The notes: generated by a model from the letters alone, not told the origin. A stretch of 64,000 nucleotides of DNA from Aliarcobacter trophiarum LMG 25534 (GCF_003355515.1 NZ_CP031367.1:744001-808000); one strand, 5' to 3'. Counted from the first letter of the stretch, positions 31,682 to 41,488 are shown. Numbers and translations are program-made.

Positions 31682-34600
31682 ATGCCAAAAAGAGAAGATA
31701 TAAAAAACATTTTGTTAATTGGTTCAGGACCAATTGTAATAGGACAGGCGTGTGAGTTTGATTATTCTGGTACTCAAGCAACGAAAACTTTAAAAGAGCT
31801 AGGGTATAGAGTTGTTCTGGTAAATTCAAATCCAGCAACAATTATGACAGATCCAGAGTTTGCTGATAAAACTTATATAGAACCAATCACAGAAGAGGTT
31901 GTTTTAAATATAATTAAAAAAGAGAATATAGATGCAATACTTCCAACGATGGGAGGGCAAACTGCTTTAAATATTGCAACTTCGCTATATTCAAAAGGAC
32001 TTTTAGAAGGAATTACTTTTTTAGGTGTTCATCCTGAAGCTATAAAAAAAGGTGAAGATAGACATCTTTTTACTGAAAGTATGAAAAAAATAGGACTTGA
32101 CTTACCAAGAAGTGAAAATGCATATACTCTTGAAGAGGCAATGAAATTAGCAAAAGATATCGGTTTCCCTGTTATTTCAAGAGCTTCATTTACTCTTGCA
32201 GGTGCGGGAAGTGGAGTTGCATACAATATGGAAGAGTTTAAAGCACTAGCACAAGCTGGTCTTGATGCTTCACCAATTAATGAAATTGAGATTTTAGAGT
32301 CAGTTTTAGGTTGGAAAGAGTATGAAATGGAGATTATACGAGATACAAATGATAATTGTATTGTAGTATGTTCTATTGAAAATCTTGACCCAATGGGAGT
32401 TCATACAGGAGATAGTATTACAATTGCTCCTGCACTTACTCTTACAGATAAAGAGTATGCAAAAATGAGAGAAGCATCATTTGCTATTTTAAGAGAAGTT
32501 GGAGTAAATAGTGGTGGTTCAAATGTACAGTTCTCTATGTGTCCAAATACAGGAAGAATGCTAGTTATTGAGATGAACCCTAGAGTTTCAAGAAGTTCAG
32601 CACTTGCTTCAAAAGCAACAGGTTACCCTATAGCAAAAGTTTCAACTCTACTTGCAGTTGGATTTACACTAGATGAGATACAAAATGATATGACAGGTAC
32701 ATTAGCAAGTTTTGAACCAGCAGTTGATTATATTGTTGCAAAAGTTCCTAGATTTACATTTGAAAAATTCCCAAAAGCAAACTCAACTTTGACAACTTCT
32801 ATGAAGAGTGTTGGTGAGGTTATGTCTATTGGAAGAAATTTCAATGAAGCTATTCAAAAAGCTATGTGTTCATTAGAGACTGGTCTTTGTGGATTTGATG
32901 CTATATCAACAGATTTAGAACTTATTAAAAAAGAGATTAGAAGACCAAATGATAAAAGACTTCAATACCTAATGGATGGTATGAGACTAGGCTTAACAAA
33001 TGAAGATATTTTTGATTTATCAAAAATTGATCCATGGTTTTTAGCTAAGTTTAGAGAGTTGTATGATATGGAACTCTCTATAACACCAGCAATTTTAAAA
33101 GATGAAAAACTTTTAAGAAAACTTAAATCAAATGGTTTTAGTGATAAATTTATTGCAAACATTATTGGAAAAAGTGAAGAAGATGTATATCTTGCAAGAA
33201 AAGATTTAGATATAGATTTTGAATACAATGAAGTTGATACTTGTGCAGGAGAGTTTAAAGCTCTAAATCAATACTTATATTCAACTACAAATATTTCAAA
33301 ACTTCCAAAAGTAGAAACTCCTAAATCAACTGATAAAAAAGTTATGATTATTGGAGGGGGACCAAATAGAATTGGTCAAGGAATTGAGTTTGATTACTGT
33401 TGTGTACATGCAAGTTTTGCTTTAAATGAGATGGGTGTTAAAACAATTATGTATAACTGTAATCCTGAAACTGTAAGTACAGATTATGATACTTCAGATG
33501 TTTTATATTTTGAACCAATTGATTTTGAGCATGTAAGAAGTGTAGTTGAAAAAGAGCAACCTGATGGAGTAATAGTACATTTTGGTGGACAAACTCCTTT
33601 AAAACTTGCACAAGCACTTACAAAAGCTGGAGCAAAAATAATTGGTACAACGGCAGATGTAATTGATTTAGCTGAAGATAGAAAAAAATTCTCTGCATTT
33701 GTTGAGAAAATAGGGCTACTTCAACCAGAAAATGGAACAGCTGTAAAACTTGATGAAGCTATAAAAATAGCTGAAAAAATAGGTTATCCTGTATTAGTTC
33801 GTCCATCATTTGTTTTAGGTGGAAGAGGTATGAGAATCGTTTACTCGACTTTGGAGTTAAAAAAATATATGGATGAGGCAGTTAGTGTTTCAAATGATGC
33901 ACCTGTTTTAATAGATAAATTCTTAGATAGAGCAATAGAACTTGATGTTGATTGTATTTGTGATGGGAAAGAGGCTTATATTGGTGGAATCATGCAACAT
34001 ATTGAAGAAGCAGGTATTCACTCAGGTGATAGTGCTTGTTCATTACCTCCAATATCAATAAGTGAAGATTTAATCAAACAATTAGAGACAAAAACAAAAG
34101 AGATGGCTTTAGGACTTGGAGTTGTAGGGCTTATGAATACACAATATGCTATTTACAAAGGTGAAATCTATTTAATAGAGGTAAATCCAAGAGCTAGTAG
34201 AACTGTACCATTTGTAAGTAAAGCAACAGGAATTCCATTAGCAAAAGTAGCAACTAGAGTTATGTGGGGTGAAAGTTTAAAAGATGCACTAAAAGTTTAT
34301 GATAGAGATATTGTATATGAAGATAATGGTGTATTAAAGCCAAAATTAAAAAATCATGTAGCTGTAAAAGAGTCGGTTTTCCCTTTTAATAAATTAACAG
34401 GAGCTGATCTACTTTTAAGCCCAGAGATGAAAAGTACTGGTGAAGTTATGGGAATCGCTGATAATTTTGCTATGGCATTTGCAAAGAGCCAAAATGCAGC
34501 TAAAAACTCTCTTCCAAAAAGTGGAAAAGTATTTATATCTCTTTGTGATTTAGACAAAGAGTTTGCTCCACAAATTGCAAAAAGTTTAGTAGATAGTGGA

Positions 34601-34924
34601 TTTACTATTTGTGCAACAGGTGGAACAGAAAAAGCTATAACAAATGCTGGAGTAGTTTGTGAAAAGGTTTTAAAAGTAAGTGAAGGAAGACCAAATATTA
34701 CAGACCTATTAACAAATGGTGATATATCAATGGCAATAAATACAAGTGGTGAGCAAGAGAGTTCAAAAGATGATGGTAAAGAGATTAGAAGAGCTGTTTT
34801 AAGAATGAATGTTCCATACTTTACAACAGTGGCAGCTGCAATTGCTGCAGCAGATGGAATAAAAGAGTTAAAAACAAGAGATGTTTCAACTCCAAAATCA
34901 ATACAAGAGTTTTTAAACTACTAA
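31682..34924 (+). CDS. carB: Carbamoyl phosphate synthase large subunit
   Basis: 1080 residues, normal length. Two ATP-grasp halves: the first from [19 protein letters not shown] to about 540, the second beginning [18 protein letters not shown] near 560, with an MGS-like allosteric domain from about 940 ([15 protein letters not shown]). It makes carbamoyl phosphate for arginine and pyrimidines with CarA. carA is not adjacent. AAAGGAAAG is a good ribosome site. A YrdC-like gene follows after 2 nt. Confidence 0.97.
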   Translation: MPKREDIKNILLIGSGPIVIGQACEFDYSGTQATKTLKELGYRVVLVNSNPATIMTDPEFADKTYIEPITEEVVLNIIKKENIDAILPTMGGQTALNIATSLYSKGLLEGITFLGVHPEAIKKGEDRHLFTESMKKIGLDLPRSENAYTLEEAMKLAKDIGFPVISRASFTLAGAGSGVAYNMEEFKALAQAGLDASPINEIEILESVLGWKEYEMEIIRDTNDNCIVVCSIENLDPMGVHTGDSITIAPALTLTDKEYAKMREASFAILREVGVNSGGSNVQFSMCPNTGRMLVIEMNPRVSRSSALASKATGYPIAKVSTLLAVGFTLDEIQNDMTGTLASFEPAVDYIVAKVPRFTFEKFPKANSTLTTSMKSVGEVMSIGRNFNEAIQKAMCSLETGLCGFDAISTDLELIKKEIRRPNDKRLQYLMDGMRLGLTNEDIFDLSKIDPWFLAKFRELYDMELSITPAILKDEKLLRKLKSNGFSDKFIANIIGKSEEDVYLARKDLDIDFEYNEVDTCAGEFKALNQYLYSTTNISKLPKVETPKSTDKKVMIIGGGPNRIGQGIEFDYCCVHASFALNEMGVKTIMYNCNPETVSTDYDTSDVLYFEPIDFEHVRSVVEKEQPDGVIVHFGGQTPLKLAQALTKAGAKIIGTTADVIDLAEDRKKFSAFVEKIGLLQPENGTAVKLDEAIKIAEKIGYPVLVRPSFVLGGRGMRIVYSTLELKKYMDEAVSVSNDAPVLIDKFLDRAIELDVDCICDGKEAYIGGIMQHIEEAGIHSGDSACSLPPISISEDLIKQLETKTKEMALGLGVVGLMNTQYAIYKGEIYLIEVNPRASRTVPFVSKATGIPLAKVATRVMWGESLKDALKVYDRDIVYEDNGVLKPKLKNHVAVKESVFPFNKLTGADLLLSPEMKSTGEVMGIADNFAMAFAKSQNAAKNSLPKSGKVFISLCDLDKEFAPQIAKSLVDSGFTICATGGTEKAITNAGVVCEKVLKVSEGRPNITDLLTNGDISMAINTSGEQESSKDDGKEIRRAVLRMNVPYFTTVAAAIAAADGIKELKTRDVSTPKSIQEFLNY

Positions 34925-34926
34925 AA

Positions 34927-35370
34927 ATGAATCCAAACTCAATATATTTGGTACAGACAGATACAACTGTTGGTTTCTCATCTTTTGATGATGAGAAACT
35001 ATCAAATATAAAACAAAGAGATAATAAACAAAAGATATTAAAAACAATCGATAGTTTTACAACTTTAAATAGTTTTGTAAGAGTTCCAAAAAAGTTTAGA
35101 AGAATTGTACGAAATAGTAAAAAAACAACTTTTATATATCCAAACTTAAACTCTTTTAGAGTTATAAGCAAAGATGAACTTTTTCATGATTTCATAAAAA
35201 AGTTCAAAGTATTATCTTCTACTTCTGCAAATTATACAAAAAAGAGTTTTGATTATGATTTTGCTTTTGAAAAATGTGATGTTGAAGTAGTAAATAATAT
35301 TGGTTTTTCTGAAAAGATAGCTTCAAAAATATATAAAATAGGAAAGAAATCTATAAAAAAAATAAGATAA
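34927..35370 (+). CDS. Short Sua5/YciO/YrdC-family protein
   Basis: 147 residues against about 190-210 for typical YrdC. LVQTDTTVGFSS (8-19) is the P-T-D-T-x-Y-G-type motif, KQRDNKQK the K-x-R region and SSTSANYTKKSFD the S-x-N motif, all in the right order. The family makes threonylcarbamoyl-AMP for t6A in tRNA. Because it is short and basic at the C-terminus, enzyme activity is not certain and another full-length TsaC may exist elsewhere. It starts 2 nt after carB and precedes a tRNA gene. Confidence 0.8.
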   Translation: MNPNSIYLVQTDTTVGFSSFDDEKLSNIKQRDNKQKILKTIDSFTTLNSFVRVPKKFRRIVRNSKKTTFIYPNLNSFRVISKDELFHDFIKKFKVLSSTSANYTKKSFDYDFAFEKCDVEVVNNIGFSEKIASKIYKIGKKSIKKIR

Positions 35371-35413
35371 AAGTAATCCTATATTCTTAAGCAAAGTAAA
35401 ACTAAATTTTAAG

Positions 35414-35419
35414 TAAAAT
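35414..35419 (+). promoter_or_regulatory. Likely -10 box for tRNA-Glu
   Basis: TAAAAT 15 bases before the mature 5' end at 35435; preceded by A/T-rich DNA. Confidence 0.4.
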
Positions 35420-35434
35420 ATTTTCTTTTTTTAT

Positions 35435-35510
35435 GACCCTGTCGTCTAGCGGCCAAGGACCCTAGGATTTCCTCCTAGTGACGCATGTTCGAATCATGCT
35501 GGGGTCGCCA
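35435..35510 (+). tRNA. tRNA-Glu (anticodon TTC), CCA encoded
   Basis: 76 nt folding as a full cloverleaf: acceptor GACCCTG/TGGGGTC with G-U pairs at the inner end, D arm GTCT...GGAC, anticodon stem CTAGG/CCTAG, T arm GCATG-TTCGAAT-CATGC, discriminator G, then encoded CCA. The seven-base loop ATTTCCT puts TTC at 34-36, giving Glu. Position 37 is C rather than the usual purine, position 26 is C, and bases 32 and 38 (A-T) can pair, so the loop is atypical. The D-arm sequence (GTCTAGCGGCC) matches tRNA-Glu, which supports the identity call. Confidence 0.88.
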
Positions 35511-35521
35511 TTTCAAAACTC

Positions 35522-36496
35522 TTATTTTCTATTTAAAATTTCACAAACCTCTTTTGCATGATATGATATGATTATATTTGCTCCTGCTCTTTTAAAAGCT
35601 ATCATAGTCTCCATCATAACTCTTTCATAATCAATAAGTCCAGCAAGTCCAGCATGTTTTAACATAGCATATTCTCCACTTACATTATAAACACAAAGTG
35701 GAAGTTTCGTCTCATTTCTTATATCTCTTACAACATCTAAAAAGGCTAAAGCTGGTTTTACCATTAGAATATCTGCACCTTCTTTTTCATCTTCTAAAGA
35801 TTCACTTATTGCTTCAAGTCTATTTGCTACATTCATCTGATAAGTTCTTCTATCTCCAAAGCTAGGAGTTGATTCAGCTACATCTCTAAAAGGTCCATAA
35901 TATCCACTAGCAAATTTTGTTGAATATGCCATAATTGGTAAATCTTTAAATCCATTTTCATCTAAAGTATCTCTTAAAACTGTAATAATTCCATCCATCA
36001 TTCCTGAAGGTGCTATCATATCTGCTCCTGCTTTTGCATGAACTAATGCTTGTTGTGCAGATATCTCAAGAGTTTTATCATTGTGAACACTTTTTGTTTT
36101 AGGATCAAGAATTCCACAATGTCCATGATCTGTATATTCACAAAAACATAAATCAGTAACTATAAAGATATTAGGAAATTTCTCTTTTATAGCTTTTATT
36201 GTTCTTGAAATAATACTTTCATCACATAAACATTCACTTCCAACACTATCTTTTAAATCTGGAATTGCAAAAAGTATAATAGAATTTAGTCCTATTTCTT
36301 GCAAATATTCACACTCTTTTAAAATCTCATCAATACTCATTTGGAATACACCTGGCATAGATGAAATTTCTATTTTTATACCTTTTCCCTCTTTTACAAA
36401 AAGTGGATATATAAAATCATTTTTACTAATTGTTGTCTCTTCTACTAAGTTTCTTAAAGTCTCATTTAATCTTAATCTTCTAAATCGTTTAAACAT
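35522..36496 (-). CDS. hemB: Delta-aminolevulinic acid dehydratase (porphobilinogen synthase)
   Basis: 324 residues. Schiff-base lysines in [13 protein letters not shown] and [24 protein letters not shown] carries the three cysteines of the zinc-binding type. It condenses two 5-aminolevulinate molecules in haem synthesis. It ends 12 nt from the tRNA on the opposite strand and is divergent from ribA with a 60-bp shared promoter region. Confidence 0.97.
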   Translation of the reverse strand: MFKRFRRLRLNETLRNLVEETTISKNDFIYPLFVKEGKGIKIEISSMPGVFQMSIDEILKECEYLQEIGLNSIILFAIPDLKDSVGSECLCDESIISRTIKAIKEKFPNIFIVTDLCFCEYTDHGHCGILDPKTKSVHNDKTLEISAQQALVHAKAGADMIAPSGMMDGIITVLRDTLDENGFKDLPIMAYSTKFASGYYGPFRDVAESTPSFGDRRTYQMNVANRLEAISESLEDEKEGADILMVKPALAFLDVVRDIRNETKLPLCVYNVSGEYAMLKHAGLAGLIDYERVMMETMIAFKRAGANIIISYHAKEVCEILNRK

Positions 36497-36515
36497 AATA
36501 ACTACCTTTTTTGGA

Positions 36516-36521
36516 TATAAT
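36516..36521 (+). promoter_or_regulatory. Likely -10 box for the ribA-rsmG-glyS run
   Basis: TATAAT 36 nt before the ribA ATG at 36557, in the divergent region with hemB; TTAAGG near 36539-36544 may be the ribosome site. Confidence 0.5.
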
Positions 36522-36556
36522 CTTACGATTTTAACAGTTTAAGGTTTAAAAAACAA

Positions 36557-37135
36557 ATGCAAATAATACAATCAAATATAGCAAACCTTCCCACAAAATA
36601 TGGAAATTTTAAAATAAAAGCATATAAACAAAATAGTCAAGAGCATTTGGCTCTTATGAGCGAGAATTTTAATCCAAATGAGACTATAAATTTAAGAATT
36701 CACTCAGAGTGTCTAACAGGTGATGTTTTTGGAAGTATAAAATGTGACTGCCAAAAACAGCTAGAACTTGCTATTTCATATATTTCAAAAAATGGTGGAA
36801 TGATAATTTATCATAGACAAGAGGGGCGAAATATTGGACTTTTAAACAAAGTAAATGCCTATAGTTTACAAGATAGTGGAAAAGATACTATTGAAGCAAA
36901 TTTAGCTTTAGGTTTTAAAGAAGATGAGAGAGAATATAGTATTGTTGAGTATATTTTGAAAGATTTAGGAGTAAAAAAGATAAATATACTTACAAATAAC
37001 CCTTCAAAAATAGAGTTTTTAGAAAAAATAGAAAAATTGGAGATAGTTGGAAGAATTCCTACAATTGTAGAGCCAAACTGTTACAATAAAGATTACCTAA
37101 GAACAAAAAAAGAGCAAATGGGGCATATGCTTTGA
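36557..37135 (+). CDS. ribA: GTP cyclohydrolase II
   Basis: 192 residues, stand-alone RibA without a fused DHBP synthase domain. Zinc ligands in SECLTGDVFGSIKCDCQ, catalytic YHRQEGRNIGLLNKV, and IEANLALGF. It opens GTP for riboflavin synthesis. Its TGA overlaps the TTG start of rsmG by 3-4 bases, and it heads a run of six closely packed genes ending in glyS. Confidence 0.95.
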   Translation: MQIIQSNIANLPTKYGNFKIKAYKQNSQEHLALMSENFNPNETINLRIHSECLTGDVFGSIKCDCQKQLELAISYISKNGGMIIYHRQEGRNIGLLNKVNAYSLQDSGKDTIEANLALGFKEDEREYSIVEYILKDLGVKKINILTNNPSKIEFLEKIEKLEIVGRIPTIVEPNCYNKDYLRTKKEQMGHML

Positions 37136-37713
37136 GTCTAAAAAATATGCTTGAAAAAGAGAATATATACTATAGTGATAGTTTTTATCAAGATATTACT
37201 ATTTTTATAGAGTTACTTAAAAAATGGGGAAAAGTTCACAATCTTAGTGGAAGATTGGATGATATTTCTATATATGAAAATATTTTAGACTCTATTTTTC
37301 CTCTTAGCTTTATAGAAGATTTTAAAAGTTTTACAGATATTGGAACAGGGGCTGGATATCCAGGGCTTATTTTGGCTATTGCAAGGAGAGATGTAAAAGC
37401 ATATTTAGTAGAACCTAGAGCAAAAAGAGTTGCATTTTTAAATTTTGTAAAAGCAAGTTTAAATTTACAAAACCTTACAATTTTACAAAAAAGAGCAGAG
37501 GATATTGAAGAGTTAAAAGTAGATTTAATAACAAGTAGAGCAGTGACAAATACAAAATTACTTTTAGAGCTTACAAAAAGTATGCAAACTTCTACTACTT
37601 CATACCTTTTTTATAAGGGAAGTATGTTAGAAAATGAACTAGAAGATGCAAAAATAAATAACTATAAGGTAGTTTCAAAAAAAGATAGAAACTATTTATA
37701 TATAAAAGGATAG
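37132..37713 (+). CDS. rsmG: 16S rRNA (guanine-N7) methyltransferase
   Basis: 193 residues from TTG at 37132, overlapping ribA (TTGA). SAM-binding FTDIGTGAGYPGLILAI and VEPRAKRVAFLNFV match GidB/RsmG, which methylates G527 of 16S rRNA. An alternative start at the ATG at 37147 would lose five residues. The gene is four bases upstream of the PP0621-type gene. Confidence 0.93.
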   Translation: MSLKNMLEKENIYYSDSFYQDITIFIELLKKWGKVHNLSGRLDDISIYENILDSIFPLSFIEDFKSFTDIGTGAGYPGLILAIARRDVKAYLVEPRAKRVAFLNFVKASLNLQNLTILQKRAEDIEELKVDLITSRAVTNTKLLLELTKSMQTSTTSYLFYKGSMLENELEDAKINNYKVVSKKDRNYLYIKG

Positions 37714-37717
37714 ATAA

Positions 37718-37942
37718 ATGTTGTTAAAAGTGATAGCTGTAGTATTTATAGGATTTATTGTATATATACTATTTTTTAAAAATAAAAGAGTTGATGGTGT
37801 TAAAAAGAATGATAAACTAATTAGTGATGAGATGGTAGAGTGTCCTACTTGTAGTACTTATGTAGCACAAAGTGAAGCTATTTTAAGTAGTGGAAGATTT
37901 TATTGCTCAAAAGAGTGTTTGAATAACAAAAAGGCTAAATAG
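37718..37942 (+). CDS. PP0621-family membrane-anchored zinc-ribbon protein
   Basis: 74 residues. One N-terminal transmembrane helix (LLKVIAVVFIGFIVYILFF) then VECPTCSTYVAQSEA and GRFYCSKECLNN, four cysteines in CPxC/CxxxC layout suggesting metal binding. This is the PP0621 architecture, function unknown. Its TAG overlaps the GTG of the next gene (TAGTG). Confidence 0.85.
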   Translation: MLLKVIAVVFIGFIVYILFFKNKRVDGVKKNDKLISDEMVECPTCSTYVAQSEAILSSGRFYCSKECLNNKKAK

Positions 37943-38322
37943 TGATAATAATTGGAGATAGTTTAGTTCCTTTTGAAGAGTTTTATAAAGTTTCAAATAT
38001 AAATGAGATAAAAGATACAAAACCAAATTCACTACTTTTTTTTGCTTACAATGAGGAACTTTTAAAGTATTGCTATAAAGAAAAATTAAATTTTTTTGTA
38101 TATATAAGCTCTATAAAAGAGGGATTATATGCTAGTAGTTTAAACTCAAAGTATATAGTTTGTTCTAACTCTTTGGCTAAACAGATGCAAAAAATAGCAG
38201 ATAATTATATGTTTGATACGAAAGTTTTAAAAGTGATATATAAAAGTGATGATCTAGAAGAAGTAGCTCTTGAAGAGATAGATGGAGCAATATATAGTGA
38301 AGCTTTAAAGGGGAAAAATTGA
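37942..38322 (+). CDS. Unknown protein in the rsmG-glyS run
   Basis: 126 residues from GTG at 37942, overlapping the PP0621 stop. Predicted alternating beta/alpha; YIVCSNSLAKQMQKIADNYMFDTKVL is its most conserved-looking part. No family recognised. It is translationally linked to both neighbours: its stop overlaps the TTG start of the 52-residue protein. Confidence 0.75.
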   Translation: MIIIGDSLVPFEEFYKVSNINEIKDTKPNSLLFFAYNEELLKYCYKEKLNFFVYISSIKEGLYASSLNSKYIVCSNSLAKQMQKIADNYMFDTKVLKVIYKSDDLEEVALEEIDGAIYSEALKGKN

Positions 38323-38477
38323 AAGAGATTTTAGATTTTATAGTTTTAGCTCTATTTGTTTTTATGGTAGCTATGTTTATTATAAACTTCAACCGCCAAC
38401 AGATTAAGAAACATACAGATAAGTTAGAAGAGATAGAGAAAATTAAAAACCAAAAAAAGGAAAAAGAAGATGCTTAA
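38319..38477 (+). CDS. 52-residue single-pass membrane protein
   Basis: Small ORF from TTG at 38319 to TAA at 38475-38477, overlapping the upstream stop (TTGA) and the glyS start (ATG at 38470) by 8 nt. Residues 4-23 (ILDFIVLALFVFMVAMFIIN) form a membrane helix and residues 25-52 a Lys/Glu-rich helix (KKHTDKLEEIEKIKNQKKEK). It fills exactly the only gap in the run, and AAAGGGG AAAA upstream is a strong ribosome site. Function unknown. Confidence 0.7.
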   Translation: MKEILDFIVLALFVFMVAMFIINFNRQQIKKHTDKLEEIEKIKNQKKEKEDA

Positions 38478-40494
38478 ACCACTTTTAATAGAGATAGGTA
38501 CAGAGGAGTTACCAGCAATTCCATTTTTAAAAGAGCTACCAAATGTAGAGAAAAAATGGAGTGATATATTAGAAAAAAATCAGCTACTTTGTAATTTTGA
38601 TATTTTTTATACTCCAAGAAGATTGGTTTTATGGCATAGAGAGTTTAAAATCAAACAAGATGATAGTGAAGTTGAAAATATAGGTGCTCCAAAAAGTATC
38701 GCTTTTAAAGATGGAACTTTTACTCCAGCGGCTTTTAGTTTTGCGAAAAAATGTGGTGTTGAAGTTGAAGAGTTAGAGTTTAAAGATTTTGGGAAAGGTG
38801 AAGTTTTATATCATAAAAGCGAAGTTAGTGGAGTTTTTATAAAAGATATTTTAAATGGTATGATAAATGAGTTTGTGTCATCTTTAAACTTTGGAAAAAG
38901 TATGAGATGGGGAAGTAGAAATGATAGTTTTATAAGACCTATTAGATTTTTCTCAATGATGCTAGATAGTGAAATAATTGATGGAGAACTTTTTGGGATT
39001 AAATCTTCTAATATCTCTTTTGGACATAGAATGGATAGTTATGAACCTTTCTCTTTCTCAAATGTAGGAGACTATTTTTGTAAACTTGATAAATATGGAG
39101 TGATTTTATATCAAGATGAAAGAAGAGAAAAAATCTTAAAACAACTAAGAGATATTGAGACAAAGCATAATATAAAAGTAGAAATAGATGAGGAGTTATT
39201 AGCTGAAGTTGTGGCTATTACAGAGTATCCAACTGCACTTTTAGGAAAGTTTGATGAAGAGTTCTTGGAGCTTCCTAGTGAAGTAATTGTTACTTCTATG
39301 AAAGAGAATCAAAGATATTTTGCAGTATATAAAAATGAAAAACTAATTAATAACTTTGTAGTAGTTTCAAATGCTCTTACAAATGATTTTGGATATATAA
39401 TTGCTGGAAATGAAAAGGTTTTAAGACCACGATTAGCAGATGCTATGTTTTTTTATAGAAATGATATAAAAAATGGTTTAAAAAATGATGGATTAAAGAA
39501 ATTAGTATTTGTTGAGGGTTTAGGAACTGTTTATGAGAAGTGCGAAAGAGAGGCAAAAATAGCTTCATATTTGGCAAACAAATTAAGTGTAGAAGAGAAA
39601 GAGAGTGCATTATTAGAAAAAGCTGTGATGCTAAGCAAAGCAGATTTGATGAGTGAGATGGTTTATGAGTTTACAGAGCTACAAGGTCTTATGGGATACT
39701 ACTACTCAAAAATTGAAAAATATGATGAGAAGATAAGTTTAGCTCTAAAAGAGCAATATCTTCCTGTTGGTGAAAATTCAGAACTTCCAACTACTATTTT
39801 TTCAAGTATTGTTGCTATGTCAAATAAGATTGATAATCTTATGGCTTTATTTAGTATTGGAAAAATCCCAACAGGTTCAAAAGACCCATTTGCTCTAAGA
39901 CGAGCAGCATTAGGAGTTGTAAAAATTGCAATAGAGCATAAACTTCCTATTGATTTTAAAGCAATTTTTGAAGATTTAAAGCTAGAGTATAAAAACCTAG
40001 ATACAAAACTATTAAATGAGTTTTTTATAGATAGACTTTACAAAATCTTTGATAGAGTAAATCCTACTGTTTTAAAAGCAGTAATAAGTAGTGGAGAGAC
40101 AAATATCTATAATATATACAAAAAAGTTGAAGCTTTAAACCCAATAGTAATAAGTGATAACTACAAAGAGTATAGTACAACTTTTAATAGAGTTGCAAAT
40201 ATCGTAAAAGATGTTGATTTTTCTAGCTCTTTAGATATTTTTGAAAATCTATTTGAGATGGATGAAGAGAGAGAACTTTTTGCTAAATTCAAAGAGATAA
40301 AAGCTATAAATTTTACAAGTTTTGAAGAGGAGTTAGATAGACTTTTCTCTTTAAAACCAGAACTTGATAATTTTTTTGATAAAGTTTTTGTAAATCACGA
40401 AAATGAGAAGATAAAACAAAATAGAAAAAACCTAATAGCAAATATCTATCTAGCATTTAAAAATATAGCAGATATTAAAGAGATAACTATATAA
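38470..40494 (+). CDS. glyS: Glycyl-tRNA synthetase beta subunit
   Basis: 674 residues; begins PLLIEIGTEELPA, and contains FYTPRRLVL and RPIRFFSMML, then a C-terminal HD/anticodon-like region with DPFALRRAALGVVKIA. It pairs with GlyQ (not in window) to form the alpha2-beta2 bacterial enzyme. Its ATG sits inside the last codons of the 52-residue ORF, with AAAAAGG upstream as ribosome site. Confidence 0.97.
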   Translation: MLKPLLIEIGTEELPAIPFLKELPNVEKKWSDILEKNQLLCNFDIFYTPRRLVLWHREFKIKQDDSEVENIGAPKSIAFKDGTFTPAAFSFAKKCGVEVEELEFKDFGKGEVLYHKSEVSGVFIKDILNGMINEFVSSLNFGKSMRWGSRNDSFIRPIRFFSMMLDSEIIDGELFGIKSSNISFGHRMDSYEPFSFSNVGDYFCKLDKYGVILYQDERREKILKQLRDIETKHNIKVEIDEELLAEVVAITEYPTALLGKFDEEFLELPSEVIVTSMKENQRYFAVYKNEKLINNFVVVSNALTNDFGYIIAGNEKVLRPRLADAMFFYRNDIKNGLKNDGLKKLVFVEGLGTVYEKCEREAKIASYLANKLSVEEKESALLEKAVMLSKADLMSEMVYEFTELQGLMGYYYSKIEKYDEKISLALKEQYLPVGENSELPTTIFSSIVAMSNKIDNLMALFSIGKIPTGSKDPFALRRAALGVVKIAIEHKLPIDFKAIFEDLKLEYKNLDTKLLNEFFIDRLYKIFDRVNPTVLKAVISSGETNIYNIYKKVEALNPIVISDNYKEYSTTFNRVANIVKDVDFSSSLDIFENLFEMDEERELFAKFKEIKAINFTSFEEELDRLFSLKPELDNFFDKVFVNHENEKIKQNRKNLIANIYLAFKNIADIKEITI

Positions 40495-40502
40495 ATATAA
40501 TA

Positions 40503-40545
40503 AAAGTGTATTTGATAAAAGAAGAGTTTTAAACAAATACACTTT
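40503..40545 (+). terminator. Hairpin after glyS
   Basis: AAAGTGTATTTG (40503-40514) and CAAATACACTTT (40534-40545) are perfect 12-base arms around a 19-base loop. No T run follows, so terminator strength is doubtful. Confidence 0.45.
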
Positions 40546-40643
40546 ATAGCTTAAAATAAATAAAATCCAAAAAATAAAATTTTATGACCTAATTTGTCGT
40601 AGTTCAATATTAAACTTTTTTATGAAGCTTTCTTTTATTTTGA

Positions 40644-40649
40644 TATAAT
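40644..40649 (+). promoter_or_regulatory. Likely -10 box for the ligase gene
   Basis: TATAAT 20 nt before the ATG at 40670; AAGGAG (40659-40664) is the ribosome site. Confidence 0.55.
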
Positions 40650-40669
40650 CAAAATATTAAGGAGTTAAT

Positions 40670-41476
40670 ATGCGACTTATTATCTTACTTTTTCTTTGTA
40701 GTTTACACACTTTCTCTTTTGAACTTCAAAAACCTATGGTTTATGATGAAAAAAGAGATAAAATAGATGGTTGGTTTATGAGCGAAAAGCTAGATGGCAT
40801 AAGAGCTTATTGGGATGGTAAAAAGCTATATACAAAAAATAAAAATGAGATTTTTGCCCCTAGTTTTTTTACAAAAGATTTTCCACCTTTTGAGCTAGAT
40901 GGTGAACTTTGGACAAAAAGGGCTGATTTTGAAAATATCCAAAGTATAGTTTTAAATAACAACTCAAACCTAGCTTGGGAAAATATAACTTATAATATCT
41001 TTGAAGTTCCAAATGCAACTGGAAATTTTAAAGCCAGATTAGATTTTTTGAAAAATTGGTTAGATAAGAATCCAAACAACTATATAAAAATCATTCCTCA
41101 AATAGTTTGTAAAGATGAGAATCATCTACAATCATTTTTAAAAGAGCTATTAGAGAAAAAAGCAGAAGGTGTTATAGTAAAAAATCCAAACTTAGAGTAT
41201 GAAGTAGGGCGAAGTAAAAATAGTTTAAAAGTTAAAAGATTTTTGGATGATGAGGGAATTATTCAAGCTTATAATTTAAATAGTAATGGTAGTTTAAAAA
41301 GTCTAGTAATAAAGCTTAAAAGTGGAGAAGTTTTTAATTTAGGAAATGGTTTTTCAAAAAAATATAGAGAGAATCCACCAAAGATTGGCGAAACTATCAC
41401 TTTTAAATATTACGGTTTTACAAAAAATGGGAAACCAAAATTTGCCTCTTTTTTAAGAGTAAGAGAAGATAAATAG
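40670..41476 (+). CDS. Periplasmic ATP-dependent DNA ligase (LigE type)
   Basis: 268 residues. The N-terminal RLIILLFLCSLHTFSF is a signal peptide, so the protein should be exported. The ligase adenylation motif I is SEKLDGIRAYWDG with K40 as nucleophile; FELDGELW (motif III) and EGVIVKNP (motif IV) and SLKVKRF (motif V) are present, followed by a short OB domain. This is the minimal LigE form known from several Gram-negative genera. It may join extracytoplasmic DNA, for example during natural transformation (inference). It has its own promoter and is convergent with rpoD. Confidence 0.9.
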   Translation: MRLIILLFLCSLHTFSFELQKPMVYDEKRDKIDGWFMSEKLDGIRAYWDGKKLYTKNKNEIFAPSFFTKDFPPFELDGELWTKRADFENIQSIVLNNNSNLAWENITYNIFEVPNATGNFKARLDFLKNWLDKNPNNYIKIIPQIVCKDENHLQSFLKELLEKKAEGVIVKNPNLEYEVGRSKNSLKVKRFLDDEGIIQAYNLNSNGSLKSLVIKLKSGEVFNLGNGFSKKYRENPPKIGETITFKYYGFTKNGKPKFASFLRVREDK

Positions 41477-41488
41477 TATATGTAGAGA

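Noticed and set aside
34821-35171. 116-codon open frame opposite the carB end and YrdC-like gene
   Set aside because: Leu/Phe-rich antisense shadow overlapping two real genes; no start context.
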